64,000 nt of DNA from Eonycteris spelaea (GCA_003508835.1 PUFA01000162.1:2046001-2110000), one strand, 5' to 3'; positions 34,332 to 47,429 are shown, counted from the stretch's first letter. Notes: generated by a model from the sequence alone, not told the origin. Numbers and translations are program-made.

Positions 34332-34922
34332 GCCAGGGTGCGGCGCAGCGCGGAGGGCCAGCGCGAAGGCCACCAATCCCGGCGGGTGGGCCCGGGTGTC
34401 CATCCGGGCAGCAGTTCAGGGACTGGGGGCTCCAGCTACAGCGACAGGGGCTGGTCAGCGCAGGGCTGCTCGCTTGTGCACAGAGTGGAGTGGGGGTGGC
34501 CCCTGAGGCCCGGGAATGGGAAGTGTTTATTTTTATTTCTGCCCATCACGTGCTGTGCTTGTCTCAGCCGGGCTGGGAAAGGCGAGCTCCTCTGGGAGAC
34601 GCGCCCCTGTGGCATGGGGGTGGGGATAAAGACCACAGAAAGTTTTCTCGCGCCTGCTAACTTGGTCACTCTACACTCGGCTGCAGTCGTGCTGTCTTCG
34701 CTTTGCGCACCCCTGTGGGGGCACCCTCGATGGGACAGCTCCCTGCCCATCCTGGGGCCTGGGAGCTTGCCTGAGGCGACCCTGAGACTCAGGCCATGGG
34801 GCATGCTCCTTGGGGCTGCTGAAGCCTCCCTCCCGGGAAGGGGTGACAGGAGGCTGGACAGGGTTGGGTTCAATTTAAGGACTGAACTTGCCCAGAGCTC
34901 AAGTCTTATTGGGGAGGGCTCA

Positions 34923-34960
34923 GGGGGCGGGGAAAGGGCGGGGTGGGGGTAAGGGAGGGG
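34923..34960 (+). promoter_or_regulatory. Intronic GC-box and G-quadruplex cluster
   Basis: Seven G-tracts (GGGGG C GGGG AAA GGG C GGGG T GGGGG TAA GGG A GGGG) include two GC boxes, GGGGGCGGGG and AGGGCGGGG. They sit ~600 bp into intron 1 at the right edge of the CpG island. Confidence 0.6.
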
Positions 34961-35077
34961 AGAGCCAGACAGCGTCTCTTCTATGCTTTAGGGATCCGGC
35001 GGCCTCATGGATGGCAGGACTGGGAAGTTTATTCTCAGGGTCACTTTCCAGGCAGCTATGATGTCAGCAAGAAATTT

Positions 35078-35078
<1 letters not shown>

Positions 35079-35109
<31 letters not shown>
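35079..35109. repeat. Poly(A) run of 31
   Basis: Pure A31 in intron 1, with no SINE or LINE body recognised on its left. Confidence 0.95.
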
Positions 35110-35110
<1 letters not shown>

Positions 35111-36600
35111 AACCCCACTTTCTGAGTGTTTCGTTTGCTTTGTTTGTATCCCTTCCAGAAGTGCCACACCTAGGGCTGGCCTGGGTTGGAGGTGGTTGGC
35201 TCAGTGACCTTGGACTTGAAGCAGGTTTGAGGTTACTGGTCAGCCCTGTCCCAAGATGGATAATGCCCCTTCCTGGTCTGTCTTCCTTTTGAATCTCTCC
35301 CTGGAAAAGTTGGGATGAAGAGGGAAGGGACTGTTTCTCCAGGCGCCTCTGGACTCCTTCCTTTCCTCCGCCCGGGCACTTTAGGAGCCAAATCCTGCCA
35401 GTTCAAAGTTGTGTGTCACTTGTTCGAGGTGTGCAGAGGAAGCCAGGCGACTGTGGCCACAAGTAGGAAAGCTTTTGCACTCCACTCGCTGCCTGCACCG
35501 GAGAAGGCTGATCGATTGGCTGCAGCATTAAAGCGCCTCTGGACATTAGGGAGAGGAAGTGCAGACTCCAAAGCCCATTACTGGCTTTTAGTCTCTGGAA
35601 GTGCATGGCCGAAAGTGCATTTTGCAGGATATTGAATATTCCATTAGGCATGCCTTCATGCCTGCCTACCTCTTACCCCTTCCCTCTTCTTACATCACTT
35701 GATGTCTGGGTTTGGGGCTCAGGGGACCCCTAAATTAGTCCCTCTTAACGCTCTGTCTTTGAGGTGACCATTTCTAAGGAGTACGTTCTCTTGTCCAGTC
35801 ACCATTCAATCAATGTCCCCCACTCCTCCAGTGCACCCCTTCCTTGTCTGTTTTTCTTGTGTATTGATTACTATGTTTTGTTGGGGGGTGGAGTGAAAGG
35901 GAGCAAAGGGGACTCGGCAGCCGTTAAGAGCTATTAGAAGAAGGCCAGGAGCTGGGAGTGTTTGAGGGAGGGAAACAGGAATCAGGCAGAAAGGAACTTA
36001 GGAACTGTGGGCCCCTTTTGAACAGACATCTTAGAGGACAGCTTTCGTATTTCCTGAGAGACACTCCACTTATAAAATGACACTGTCCACATGGCACCTT
36101 TTGGTCCAGCCTGCCTTGAAAGTCCTATCATATTGAACAATGACAATCTTCCTCTCTGAGTCCAAGGCTACAAAATTGCTAATATTTGGCCTTGCCCTCT
36201 GTTGGGAAGCTGCTGCCGCTGCCCCTAGCCCCAGCCTGGCTGCGCATTCCGCGGCCACTGCCCTGCCCCTGCTCAGCAGCTGGAATCAATCTGCCCACCT
36301 CCTTAAGAAGCCACTTACTTCATCAGCGGTCACCCAGCAGCTGCTTGCCTCCCAAGGAGGATGGGCTAAGACTTTATCGCATTTTTGAAATTTCAGATCT
36401 CTGTGTCTGGGCGGTGCCCCTCAAAGAGTAACCAGCACCCCTGCACAGCAGAGAGATTGCACCAGGGTCTGGAGAGGGCAGGAGAAACTCTCCCTCCCAG
36501 AGTCTACTTTCATTCAGGAGCTAGCTCTCAAAGAGGCACTTTAGTTTTTCTTGACAAGAAATCTCTCTAGGAGTGAGAGGAGTTTTTGTATGCATTGGGA
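35110..36600. other. Early intron 1, GC-moderate, no gene recognised
   Basis: GC falls off gradually. 36186-36350 is a local GC-rich patch with two CAGCTG E-boxes, the only dense motif cluster here. Confidence 0.45.
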
Positions 36601-38330
36601 GGAGATGGCTGATCTTTCCTATGTACACGTCGTCCTCCCCACCCCCCCAGTCCCCAACATTTTCGTGTTAGGGATAAGAATGTTCATCCTAAGAATGGAT
36701 CATGCGCAGTAGAGGTCGGGCGCATATTGGTGTTTGCAGCAAGTAGATGGACTGCTTTTCCTGCTTCGTCTTCCTGCTGATTTACGCTAAGGGTAAACTT
36801 TTCCCCACTCAGCATTTAGTTTTCTACTTTCAAATGGGAGCATGGGATTTATTTTCGGCAAGCTGATTCACTAGAATTTAAAGAATTTTGACAGCTATAT
36901 ATGGGGACAGTAACCATCTTAGGTACTTACTCATTGTCATCTACCACTTAAAAAGACTACATTAACTTAATTATCAGTGGCGAAAACCTTTATTTTGGCC
37001 AAGAAAGAAAATAATTTAAAAAGTATTTCTGGGATACAACATATAACAGAAAACAAAGTGTCTTCAAAAGTGTGTTTTCTAATTTTCAGATATTTGCATT
37101 TGAGGAGTAGATATTCCATCACTGCATGCACTCTTTGTTAAAAGCTGTGCCATTCTGATGGGCTTCCTGAGCCTGAAAGAGACTGCTTTACTGCAAAGCT
37201 AATGTTCTGTTGCAATTTCTGTAGGATTTGAGTGATAGCTACTCATACTACAGGTTATTTTCAAACTTTAAAACTAGGACACCTAGTTTTTATAGTAACA
37301 AGAAAAGGAACATATCTTGAAAGTATAAGAATTTAACTTGGTAGGCAGAATGATTAAAGAGTTTTTCTGTATAACTATTAGAAAATGATTGCTCTCAAAA
37401 ATATTTACATAATAGGTAACAAAAATATCTTAAGCATTTATTTCAGTGGAAGGAAATGGGAGAATTCACCAGCTATTGTAATCAAGTCAGTACAATTAAC
37501 TAGATTTTCATGTGTCCACAGAGGGTATAAGGCACAAACTCCATTAAGAATGATCTAAGTACTAAGGAATGCTTAGATGAAAATTATACTAGGGAAAGGG
37601 AAGATCTGAGCTCTCAGTGTAAGTATCAAGTGTACAATATGACAATCATATTTAAAAAGAAAATATCTGACTTCTTGCAGTACTCATTTTCAGATACCTT
37701 AGAAATGCCCAGTAGGTATCAAGTGATTATCGTTTGAAAACTATAGGCAGTTTTGGATGACAATGATATTTTAAATTTATAAATTACTCTTTGCCAAATA
37801 ACTCTGAGTATTTCACATGCTTTTCTGTGAACTCTTGATGTTCTACATGCATATGCTCCAAATTAAGAATTGTTCAATATCCTTAACTCTTTCCCTTAAG
37901 TTTTACACACACCTAGATTCTTTATTTTGGCTGTCCACTTAGCATGCAGTTGTTGCTGTTGTTTTAAAATTAGCTTCAGCAAAGGCTGAGATCAATATTA
38001 ATCTGTTATAGGAATAATAGATTGTATTCCAAAGCCATTTGAGCTATTCTTGTCACAAATCCCTTGATTCTTGATAATGTTAGTTCATTATTTGAAACTT
38101 GAACTTCCTTCTACTGGGATGTGGATGGATGCCCCAGAAAACTCATTGCCTTTTGTATCTCTAATTTGATTCAGGTTTGGTTATCCTGCAGACTAAACCA
38201 AGGGATTTGGCCTAATTTTGATACAAGTAACTTCAATGAAAGGAGTGTGTACCAACTGAGTTCTGGACCCAGCTCATTAATTGTTCATAAAAAATACACT
38301 TATGCTTTAAAAAACAATGACAATGATAAT
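36601..38330. other. Intron 1, nothing recognised
   Basis: AT-rich unassigned intronic DNA. The only recurring motif is an NRF1-type half site near 36700 (ATGCGCA). Confidence 0.45.
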
Positions 38331-38334
38331 AAAG

Positions 38335-38560
38335 ATAGCTAATCTTAGCAATCTTAGCACAGTCCTAAGCTCTTTACCTATAAGTAGCTCATTGTTTTCT
38401 TCACAACAGTCCTAAATGACAAACTTCTCACATGAAGAATCTGAGGCTTGAAGAGTTAAGTCACTTGCCTGAGATCTTACAGCTAGAAAAAGGCAGAGAC
38501 ACGTTTCAGACCCAAATCTTGCAGTTTGTAAAGTTCTAAACTACTACACTACATAGCCCC
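38335..38560 (-). mobile_element. MIR SINE
   Basis: 'AGAATCTGAGGCTTGAAGAG', 'TCACTTGCCTGAGATCTTAC' and the following 'AGCTAGAAAAAGGCAGAG'. Confidence 0.7.
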
Positions 38561-39994
38561 GGAATCGAGCCGATTTCATCTAAGTGACTGGTGAACCCTT
38601 TCGATAAGAAGGCATGAACCTGCCCTAAATTAAAATAGAATTTCAAAAAAATCTTAAAGCCAGCGCTAAACTGACATCATGAAATAGTTGCCAATGAGCG
38701 CTTGCATCCAGCATGTACACCTTGGATGTACCGTGCCGGGTTTGAATTTTCTCAGGCTGTCCTGCTCTTGGGATTGTCATCTACCAACCTTTCTATCTTC
38801 TTCCTTCCTCACCTAACTTCTCTAGCTCAGTGTCATTGTCATAGGCAGGGCTGATGAATAGTACAATTGTGAAAATGGTCTTAGTGGCCCCCTTTGGGTA
38901 CCATTCACTGTACACTTTGCCATTTGTACCCCTCATTGCTAATCCCTTCACCCCTACCAATCCTACTTTCTAAAGGAATTTATTACTGACAGTATATCAA
39001 CATGTTTTCCAAGTTATCCTTTCTGGATTAACATAGTAATGTTTTCACAGGAGCTTCTGGGAGAGGATATTTCTTAGTATACCAAGATGAGTAATATTTA
39101 TGATGGGAGTTTACGGGGAGGCAAGATGAGAAGGACAAGGAAAGATTTTTAGGTAGGAAGGCTTGTCAAAATCCTTGTGTCTTGCCACATGTAATTTGAA
39201 GACCACGGGTTCTGAGGATAAGCATGTCATACCTACTCTCAATCAAAGCCATACAGGAGGTAGATAGTACCCTGCTTTTAGTGATGAGAAACAGCAAGCT
39301 ATTGCTAAAGGCCTTTTTAAAGGATCTCAGAAATGGGACCAGGTTATTTAGGTTTCTTAATTTTGCATCAGTATAGGTTGGTGAATCGATGGCTTCAACT
39401 TATCACCTGTTTATACTTATGATTTAAGACATACCCACTTTGCTTTGTGGTTTGCTCAGGTTCTGGAATCATGTACCTTTTCTAGATGTATTTCCAGAAG
39501 TTTTTGTTCCATTTGACTCATTGATTGAAAGCTTAGGTTGATAGTTTACATCTAATCTTGTACTTGCTATAAGTTTGACTGACCTTCATGAAACTATTTC
39601 TAACAGACCTGAAAAAACAAAAGAGGTCATATCTTTTTCCTTTTTCCTGACTAAATGCCTCTCACCATACTGTGTAGGGGATGCTGAGAGTGTATTAAAA
39701 CCCTTTCTGTTGATAAGATTTTCAGGTGATTTCATAGTTGCTCGGAGTATGAATAATTATTTTCATTTGACATTGAGAATTTGCTTATCAGAGTTCAGGA
39801 CCCTATGTTATCTAGGATTCTTGTAGCTCTTGGAAATTACTGTGAGCTCTGAGATAAACCAGGGATAGCATATCCTGTTTCACAAAAGTGAAAGCTCAGA
39901 AGTTTGAGAATTGTCAGAAAAGAAGTACTGACCTTGCATCTGTCTTTGTTGGTGTGCTCTGCTGTTGTGTCTGTCCCTGAAGAGAAAAAGAGAC
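38561..39994. other. Intron 1, nothing recognised
   Basis: Unassigned. 38560-38760 has more CpGs than its surroundings. Confidence 0.45.
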
Positions 39995-40090
39995 TATGTA
40001 TATGCATATGTTTATGTGTATGAGTGATGTGTGTGTGTATGTGTATGTGCACATACATACACATATATGCATATACATATACATACACAC
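39995..40090. repeat. TG/TA/CA compound microsatellite with palindrome
   Basis: Alternating purine-pyrimidine. A perfect 16-bp palindrome (TGTATGTGCACATACA) lies at 40042-40057. Confidence 0.85.
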
Positions 40091-43000
40091 AATTGCCACT
40101 TTATTCTTTTTATGATTTTACACTTATTATTCTGAAATTCCTCCAGATTTACCCAAATCAGTTTCTCATGGAAAGAAGGGTTTACTTCTCGGGCTGTTAT
40201 TGTAAAATAGATCATAAAATCTTGCAGTTTGTTAAATTCTTTGCTTGGTATTAGGCATACGGCCCAATATTGTCTCCCAGAACAGGATACTAGAACCAAT
40301 CTTAGTTGCTCCTTGTTGAAGTACTACCTTGCACTTTTACCCAGTGATATATATATTTTTACTTTCTCTTCTTTGTTCTTAGTTCTGCCTATGTTTTGTG
40401 TCTTTATTTTGGGTCCCTGTGTCGCTCAAGGATTTACTCAAAGCTTTAAAGTCTTTTATGTCTTTAGATGTTTCATATATTATGCAAATTAAATTTTCTA
40501 AAGTTTTAAAAATAATTCTTAATTGTTCTTATTAGAAATATGCAATGCTTTAAAATATTTGCTCAATGGAAAATGGATATTTCCAGAAGTACATCTTGAA
40601 ATAGACTGGTAGTAGAACTAATCTCTTTATTTTATTTATTGTTGTACTTAAACAACAGATTCCTTTTTAAAAAACTCTTAACCTTTCACTGCACTGCTAA
40701 CTAAGAATTATTGGTGAATCTCAGATTTCTGTATACATTACATTGCTCATTTTAAACATTTTCATGTTTTTTTGTTATGTGAGAATAAAATAGAAATACT
40801 AGTACCTTAGAAAATAGTGTAGTTTTAAATTTAATCAATATAAAGTTTATATTGACTAGAGAGTTTCAAAATACTTTCTATAATTTGTCTTGTCCAGTGT
40901 GCTGGCTGCATGTTTAGACTTTTTTTGTGTGTGCATATGGACTTGACATATTCTTAAAAATTAGCCCTGAGTCATCTGTATGTTGATACTAGGAGTTGAT
41001 TTGGGTTATTTTGTTCTGTGTATGAGCACATTGATGACACTTTAGTGTGCAAAGTGATAACATAAATGTGTTGATTTCATGAGTGCTTATTAAGGCAAAT
41101 CCAGTAAGACATCTGCTATAATTACCTTATTAGGACTCAGTTTGAGATTTTTACTTGTGATAAAGATTATACAACAACACTTTTTAAATTATTCTCTCAA
41201 TTTAGAACTGAAGGTTGGTAATTTAAACTTTCTAGTCCAATTTAGAGAGAACTTCAAAATGTGTTTCAAATCCTGAGATGTGTCTTTATTTGAACACTCT
41301 GACTTCTAATGCTGCAAAAATGCTGCTGATAAACTTTATAGGGATTCTAAAAAACATGTTTGCCTCTTTCAAATATCTGTAGACCCATTGGTTCAATTGC
41401 ATGATACTGTTGTTGTCTAATGAGCAAATCTAAAGCCTTTGGGTGAATATTAATATTTTCTTGATGCCTCTCATCACCCTCACGGTGTGGATAATGCTAA
41501 TTTCATGTATCACACTGCCACTAAGGAATTTAGCTACATATGCTAAAAATCCTCAAAATAGAAAATTCTTTTATATCTTAGGTTGTAAACCCCTGGGTAG
41601 AAACCAGGTCTGTTTATAGGAAAAATTCCAACCAAATAAAACCTTCAGCATACCATACTTTTCTTTTCCCAGATGCTAATGTTCAGAGAAAGGTTAAGAG
41701 CAGCACATAACTAGAATGCATTAAAAACAAACAAATAAAAATCTTAAACCTTTTAGAGAATAAAACCAGTTCATATTCAATTCAATCTCCTCTCAGAGAA
41801 TAAACACTCTAAAATATTCAATACAATATCCTATGTCTTACACAGCGATGTGTTTTTGATTAGTTGTGAGGTTAAAATGAGTCAATAATAGTTTAAAATC
41901 AAAATCCATGAATCGTTTCTTAGAAAATAAGGTTTATTGCATTCACAAGCATCTTCCTAGAGATGGCTTTTTACTTGCATTCCGACTGGTTTTCTCTGAC
42001 TGGTAGGATTACAAATACATGGCAGGACATGGCACATAATCCACAGACGGTCTCATCTTTTCACAAGAGTGTGTCGTACATGGGAACATCATCCCATCTT
42101 GTGAGTCACTGCCGGAAAAATGTATGAGAACACCCACCCTGACTGACTGTGTGTTCTAAAAAAATAGAACTCTTGACCCTGTGACACTTAAAGCTACTTA
42201 TTTATAAATAATGATTGTTAGATTCACTACGCTCCACTTAGCATATATACCTCAGAGCAATGTTTCCCAAAGTATGATGTTCACATTATTGGTGGCACAC
42301 AGGTGAACTTATTTTATATTAACAGTTAGGAATTCTAATAAATGTTGGAGGAAAATATGTAACAATAACATCAGATCCATGCTATATAGCTATTATTGCT
42401 TAGAATAAGGCTTAATTTTAAGAAAAGGGATAAAAGTACAAATTGTATATAACAGATATGGGTGCACAAACAAAGATGGGGAAAGATTGTTTTTAAATCA
42501 TTTTAAACAAGGCGGAAAATAAATTGTTTTCCTATTCATTTTCTTGCTCACCCTTATTCTGTTTTTGAAGATTCTGGCTAATTGAATTCTCTCTGTGTCT
42601 ATCTTTGGTGACTCCTTGGAGGGCTGTCTCTCTACTTCTCCCCAGGAATTGGAGTGGGGACATAGAGTTAGATGGCTTTTATAATGCTCATGCTCTTTCT
42701 CTGATGATCAATCAGTCTGGTTAAGAGTTAATCATTTTAATATATCATCAGAAAAACATCTTTTTCTCTCCCACATTTATGAATTCCTTTGCTATGCCAT
42801 AGCAGGACTCGTAGGTGAACAGGACAGCCAGGAAATATTAAAGGGACGCTAAGCTGCTCATCTCTATCCAGTCTGTGGTGGCTGGGGAGCTCTCTGTACC
42901 CAGAGTGTCTGCGGGACAGTGTGGCTTCTCATCTCTTCCCCAGCATTTTTCATTGGAACCTGAGAGTTGGTGTCTATGGATGTGAAGGGTGGTAGTGTGG

Positions 43001-43466
43001 TATTTTGTAACCAGAAATACGTGATGCTTTCCCCTCTCCATTCTTTCTTTGTTAAAATACAATTTGGAAAAAGCTTGGAAGGGAAAATACTTCCTAAAAT
43101 ACAAATATATTTTTCTGTAATCTGTATCCTTTTTGCTTGGAGGAATACATTAGATTAATCTAAACTATAACAAAGCTTTTAAAATATTGTTAAAGAATGG
43201 CTTTGTGGATAAGTGAGAAAAAAATATGAGAAAAGAGGAACTATTATACAAACTGGGCAAGGAATTTGCAACAATTGACTTTTCTTACCTCTAGAGCATA
43301 ATGCAGGTTGTATTTTTACTTAAGAAAGCGAGGTCTTAAGTTTTCAATAGATTTTGGTTCCCTTCAAGAGATGTGGGGAAAGGGTGGGCTTGATGAGAGT
43401 GGGATAGAGAGGGAAAGGAAGGGAGGGATGCAAGGGGAGAGATTGAGATTGAGATTTCAACAGTTA
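40091..43466. other. Intron 1, no gene recognised
   Basis: 3.4 kb mainly unassigned. No frame with a recognisable domain. 42245-42350 may hold a decayed DNA-transposon end (see rejected list). Confidence 0.4.
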
Positions 43467-43481
43467 CCACAAGATGGCAGC
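43467..43481 (+). promoter_or_regulatory. CTCF-like motif
   Basis: CCACAAGATGGCAGC, 14 of 15 to CCASYAGRKGGCRSY. Confidence 0.4.
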
Positions 43482-43936
43482 AGTTGTATAATATTTAACA
43501 ATTGTACAACTACTCGTTTGGGAAGGCCTTTAGTTGAATTTTAAAATATATTCTCAAACATATAACTTTCTTAATATTAGCATTCAGTGTTTGTAAAGTG
43601 TACCATCGACTACATATGGCATTTTTTTTTCAAATTAGTAATAATTTTGGAGGAGTGTGCTTAAAAAGCCAAAGCTAAGTGTTCTTTAAGAGAAACAGGT
43701 AGTGCACTTTGCATGGTGGCTTCTTAAACATTGATCTCAGTCTGAGAGAAATTTCTAAAGCTCCTCAGAAAACCTCTGGACTCTTATTTAGCTGATAGAA
43801 TAAAACTGAAATTATGGAAAATTAATAGTGGTAAAAAATGTATGTGTGAGAAGATAGAATAATAAAGGAAATGGCTTCCGACTTACTCTCCCTCCTCACA
43901 TAAAGAACTAAAAGTCAATTAGTATCAACAAAAGTT

Positions 43937-43962
43937 AGACTATTAGAAACTTCTAATAGTCT
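43937..43962. repeat. Near-perfect 26-bp palindrome
   Basis: 12-bp arms AGACTATTAGAA and TTCTAATAGTCT with a 2-bp spacer. Confidence 0.95.
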
Positions 43963-44974
43963 CTAATAGGTTGTTTGATCTCCTTGATAATTCTGTGGTT
44001 CTAGAAAATAATTAAGTAAATCTTAATATGGCCTCTTGTATTCTGAGGTCCTTCTTAGAAAAAAAATCTATATAATATAATTATTTTTATACATCTATAT
44101 ATTTTCAAGAGAAAAGCAAAAGTGTTTTATGGAATGCTGTCAATATATACTGCCTTTCGACAATTTTAGGGTAAAAATAAACTGTGTAGTCTGACCTGCC
44201 ACAAAGGGATAAATTGTGGGACACATCTAATGGACCGTACGTTTTTGAATCAATATTCCCTCAGAAAGTGCCATTCAGTCTTCCTGTAAAATGCTGTTTC
44301 ATTCAGTCTGTGACCCCTCTCATGTGAAACCCTCAGGGGACTGGAAGTGAAGTAGTCTTACTGATGGCATCATTTGTGATTTAATGCTGAGGAAAATTTT
44401 TCTTATTTTGGTCTGTCCCAGTAACCAAGGGTCAATGCAAAAATAAGTTGTACTATGAGTGAAAAGAAGTCAGTTCTGAATTAATGCGATCACTTGGCTT
44501 CTGTAATCAGTCTCTTTGCTCAAATATTGTGTTAGATTGTGCTTAGATAAACAAACAAGTTGGGAAATGGAGAAAATTTAAAACAGTGCACATTTTGATA
44601 CCCTATATGAGAATAAATTGCCTTTGTAAAAAGTAGTTTGAAACTGATATGTTTATTTGAAACTATTAGTATATAAAAATACTCTTTGGGGCAATAATTT
44701 ATATTTTTACTGGGCTAGGGGAAAAAATTTTATGCAGTATGTGACTGTGAGAGAGAATCAAGGTAAATCAAATATAGGATATGCTTTTTGTTATCTACAG
44801 GGCCAGAAAAAGAGAATCTAGGCTCTATTAGATGTGGTGAATCAAGAGATAAGTAGTAATACCTTTTGTTTTCTCTGATCTTTCTGGTTTGCTATTGAGG
44901 CAAGATATTCCCTAATATAGAGGCAGTGTTTGAAGTATCCTAGCTTGAAATCTTCTAGTTAACTAGCCTTATCT
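43963..44974. other. Intron 1, nothing recognised
   Basis: AT-rich, unassigned. Confidence 0.4.
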
Positions 44975-45050
44975 GGCTTCGGGGTATCATAGGGGATGTC
45001 CATACAAGATGAGGCTTTGGGGTATCATAGGGGATGTCCACACAAGATGA
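44975..45050. repeat. 38-bp tandem duplication (2 copies)
   Basis: Units 44975-45012 and 45013-45050 differ at 2 positions only. Unit starts GGCTTCGGGGTATCATAGGG. Confidence 0.95.
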
Positions 45051-45179
45051 GATAGGCTGTGGACTCTCTGGGGTTCTTGATAGCAAAGAAATCATTTTTT
45101 TTCTTTCGTGTGGTTCCAAATCCCTACTCACCATGTTAAAATCTGGATGTACTTTTTTTTTTTTTTGATACTTACAAGC

Positions 45180-45740
45180 ATATACTACATCTCACATTCA
45201 CTGATTTTAATAATTTCTTGGGCTATATCTACTTCCTTAATTGAGTTAATTGTCAAAGTGATGCATGCTGGTTGTCAGACAATAAAAAGATATATAAAAT
45301 TTAATTATCTTTTCCTTCCAGTCTTTTCCACCTGAACTCCAGCAGGAAGCCAATGTTAACCTTTCTGTATGTTTCTGCAAACCTTTACGTACGTAGAGTG
45401 AACTTCCCTGCTCATTTGGCGTTTTCTTTTCTTTTCTTTTTAAAACTGAAATGGAATCATTACACAACACTCTTCAGTATCGTGGTGTATTTTGCTTAAT
45501 AATAGTTCCTAGAGTTCTTTCTGGATCAATCTGTATTGGTCTCTCTAATAGCCATGCACTATTTCATAGTATTCATGTATGTCAACTTTTAAATATCAAT
45601 ATTTTTGTTTGTTTTGCAAATGTGAACAGTGATGCAACTGATATTCTTGTACACCTTTCCTTGTATATTTTTTGTTAACATATGAAATAAATTCCAAAAA
45701 GTGAGGGTGCAAGGTCAAAGATGTTGCTAATTTCAGTGTG
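45180..45740 (-). mobile_element. Old LINE-1 fragment (L1ME-like)
   Basis: Antisense L1ME-type landmarks: 'AAAACTGAAATGGAATCATT', 'ATGCACTATTTCATAGTATT', 'ATGAAATAAATTCCAAAAAG'. Confidence 0.5.
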
Positions 45741-46574
45741 ACTTTTTTTTATTAGTTTATGCAACATCCACTTTCTATATGAGATAAGTGATCTCTAACT
45801 CTTTCTATTAAAAATAAAAATGCTGGTAGCAATGACAAAGTTAATTTTCTACATTAAAGACAGAATTTTAAAAATCAAGCATATAACCATAACAGTAACA
45901 TATGGAAAGTTCTTATTTCTTTTTTTTATACTTGAGTTGGTTTCAGGAGAATACTTTTGAAGCAATGTTTACATACCCTTTTCCTTTTCAGATTTATAAA
46001 GTCCACATTGTGCTTTTGGCTTAATTTAAAATTTAATTTATTTTTTAATTGAATAAAACTCCCAAATTCCTACAGTGTGATTTTGAAAGTAAGGATAAAA
46101 TTGTTAGTATACAATGCTATTAAATAGCTAAAGTCTTTATTTAAGAATCACAAAGATTTGTTTTTCTTTCATCAAAATACTATTTTGATACTTTAAGGAC
46201 TCTGAGGAACTTGTTCCCACTTGGGAATAAAACGAATTCCAAGTCTCTCAGCTACATTTTTAAAAAAGACTAGTGGGAAGATTTGGACATATATGGTATT
46301 GAAACTACTCAGTGGAGATTTCTTTTTATAGGGTGGTAACTTCTAATAGAGTGCTCTTTCCTTTTTTTGACCATTGTAAAATTGGCTTTCCTTTTTTTGA
46401 AAGGTGACTTTGTAAACATTTATTTGGATTGGAATTCAATCACAAAGATAATCAAGAAGTTAAAATAAAAAAGAGAAACTTTTTTGGAGAGTAGGAAGAA
46501 TAATCTCAGAAATTTCGGCCCACTCTTTTAGAGAATGTATCTCGATTAATTACAACAATAGTCTTTAATGGCAC

Positions 46575-46790
46575 AGACCTGAGGTTGAACTCTGGCCTCT
46601 CCTGCATTGTGTGATTTCAGACAAATTACTTCATCTCTCTAAGCTTTAATTTCCATATCAATAAAATAGGAATAATGATACTTCCTCTCTATAAGGTTTG
46701 TATACAAGGCATACTCCATGCATGCTTTTGTGGAATAAGAAAAGATGATGTGAGTGTAAAGTCCTAAGTAAAAGTACTGGTAAGAATTTA
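46575..46790 (+). mobile_element. MIR SINE
   Basis: 'TGAGGTTGAACTCTGGCCTC', 'GTGTGATTTCAGACAAATTA', 'CTTCATCTCTCTAAGCTTTA' in MIR order. Confidence 0.75.
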
Positions 46791-46869
46791 ACAGTAGAAA
46801 GTTTAAACAGTTTTAGAGAATTTTTAAAACTTGAGTTCTGGTATTAACAAATTATAAAAACTCATGCCT

Positions 46870-47040
46870 AGAAAGGATTTTAGGAGATATACTTATTTAT
46901 CTTTTTTGATTAATAAAACATTAATGACAAAGAAAAAAATCAAGAAGTTCAGAAAGATTGTGATTTGCCAATGACAGGAACTTGTTAGCGACAAAACTGG
47001 GATTAAATCCCATGTCTTGATTTGCCATTCTAGCTCATCT
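46870..47040 (-). mobile_element. MIR fragment
   Basis: 'GACAAAACTGGGATTAAATC' and the preceding core give an antisense MIR. Confidence 0.6.
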
Positions 47041-47429
47041 TAAATCTATCTTAAACATCTTAAGTGATGGGTGAAATGAGGAAAACTAGACATTTATAAC
47101 TTGGAATAATGGGACAAGTGGAAATGAGATGGTTAGATGCCTTTTACATGCTTTTAAAAAAATATAAAATGTACACTTATGATTGGTCAGAGCAAAGGAC
47201 ACAAAAGATGCTGTTATCCAGGTTAACATCCCAACCAACTCTGGAGGACCATTTGTGTAAGAAGAGCTATTTCTTAAAAGGCTCTTGATGTAAATAAAAC
47301 ACTGCCGTGAATTGTCCAGAAGAGAAGATAGTAAGGTAGGAACATTCAGTGGATTAGCTATGTCAGGCTAAGTGAGAGACACAGGAGGCCCCAGAAGAGC
47401 GACTCAGAGTGGAGGTTGTGCACAGCTGG

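Larger units (their letters stand above)
33660..34970 (+). promoter_or_regulatory. PRKG1: CpG island spanning promoter, exon 1 and start of intron 1
   Basis: This is the only sustained GC-rich, CpG-dense segment in an otherwise AT-rich window. CpGs are most frequent at 33680-33730, 33900-34060 and 34200-34450, then thin out. The position over the first exon is what a CpG-island promoter shows. No convincing TATA box was seen before the ATG. Edges are estimated by eye. Confidence 0.8.

Noticed and set aside
34338..34952. 204-codon open frame right after exon 1 (+), and a 145-codon frame on the minus strand (34436-34873)
   Set aside because: Long frames are expected in GC-rich CpG islands because stop codons are rare. 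No domain, and they overlap each other on both strands.
42245..42350. 'AATGTTTCCCAAAGTATGAT' resembling a DNA-transposon end
   Set aside because: Only one end is suggestive and no inverted partner was found.
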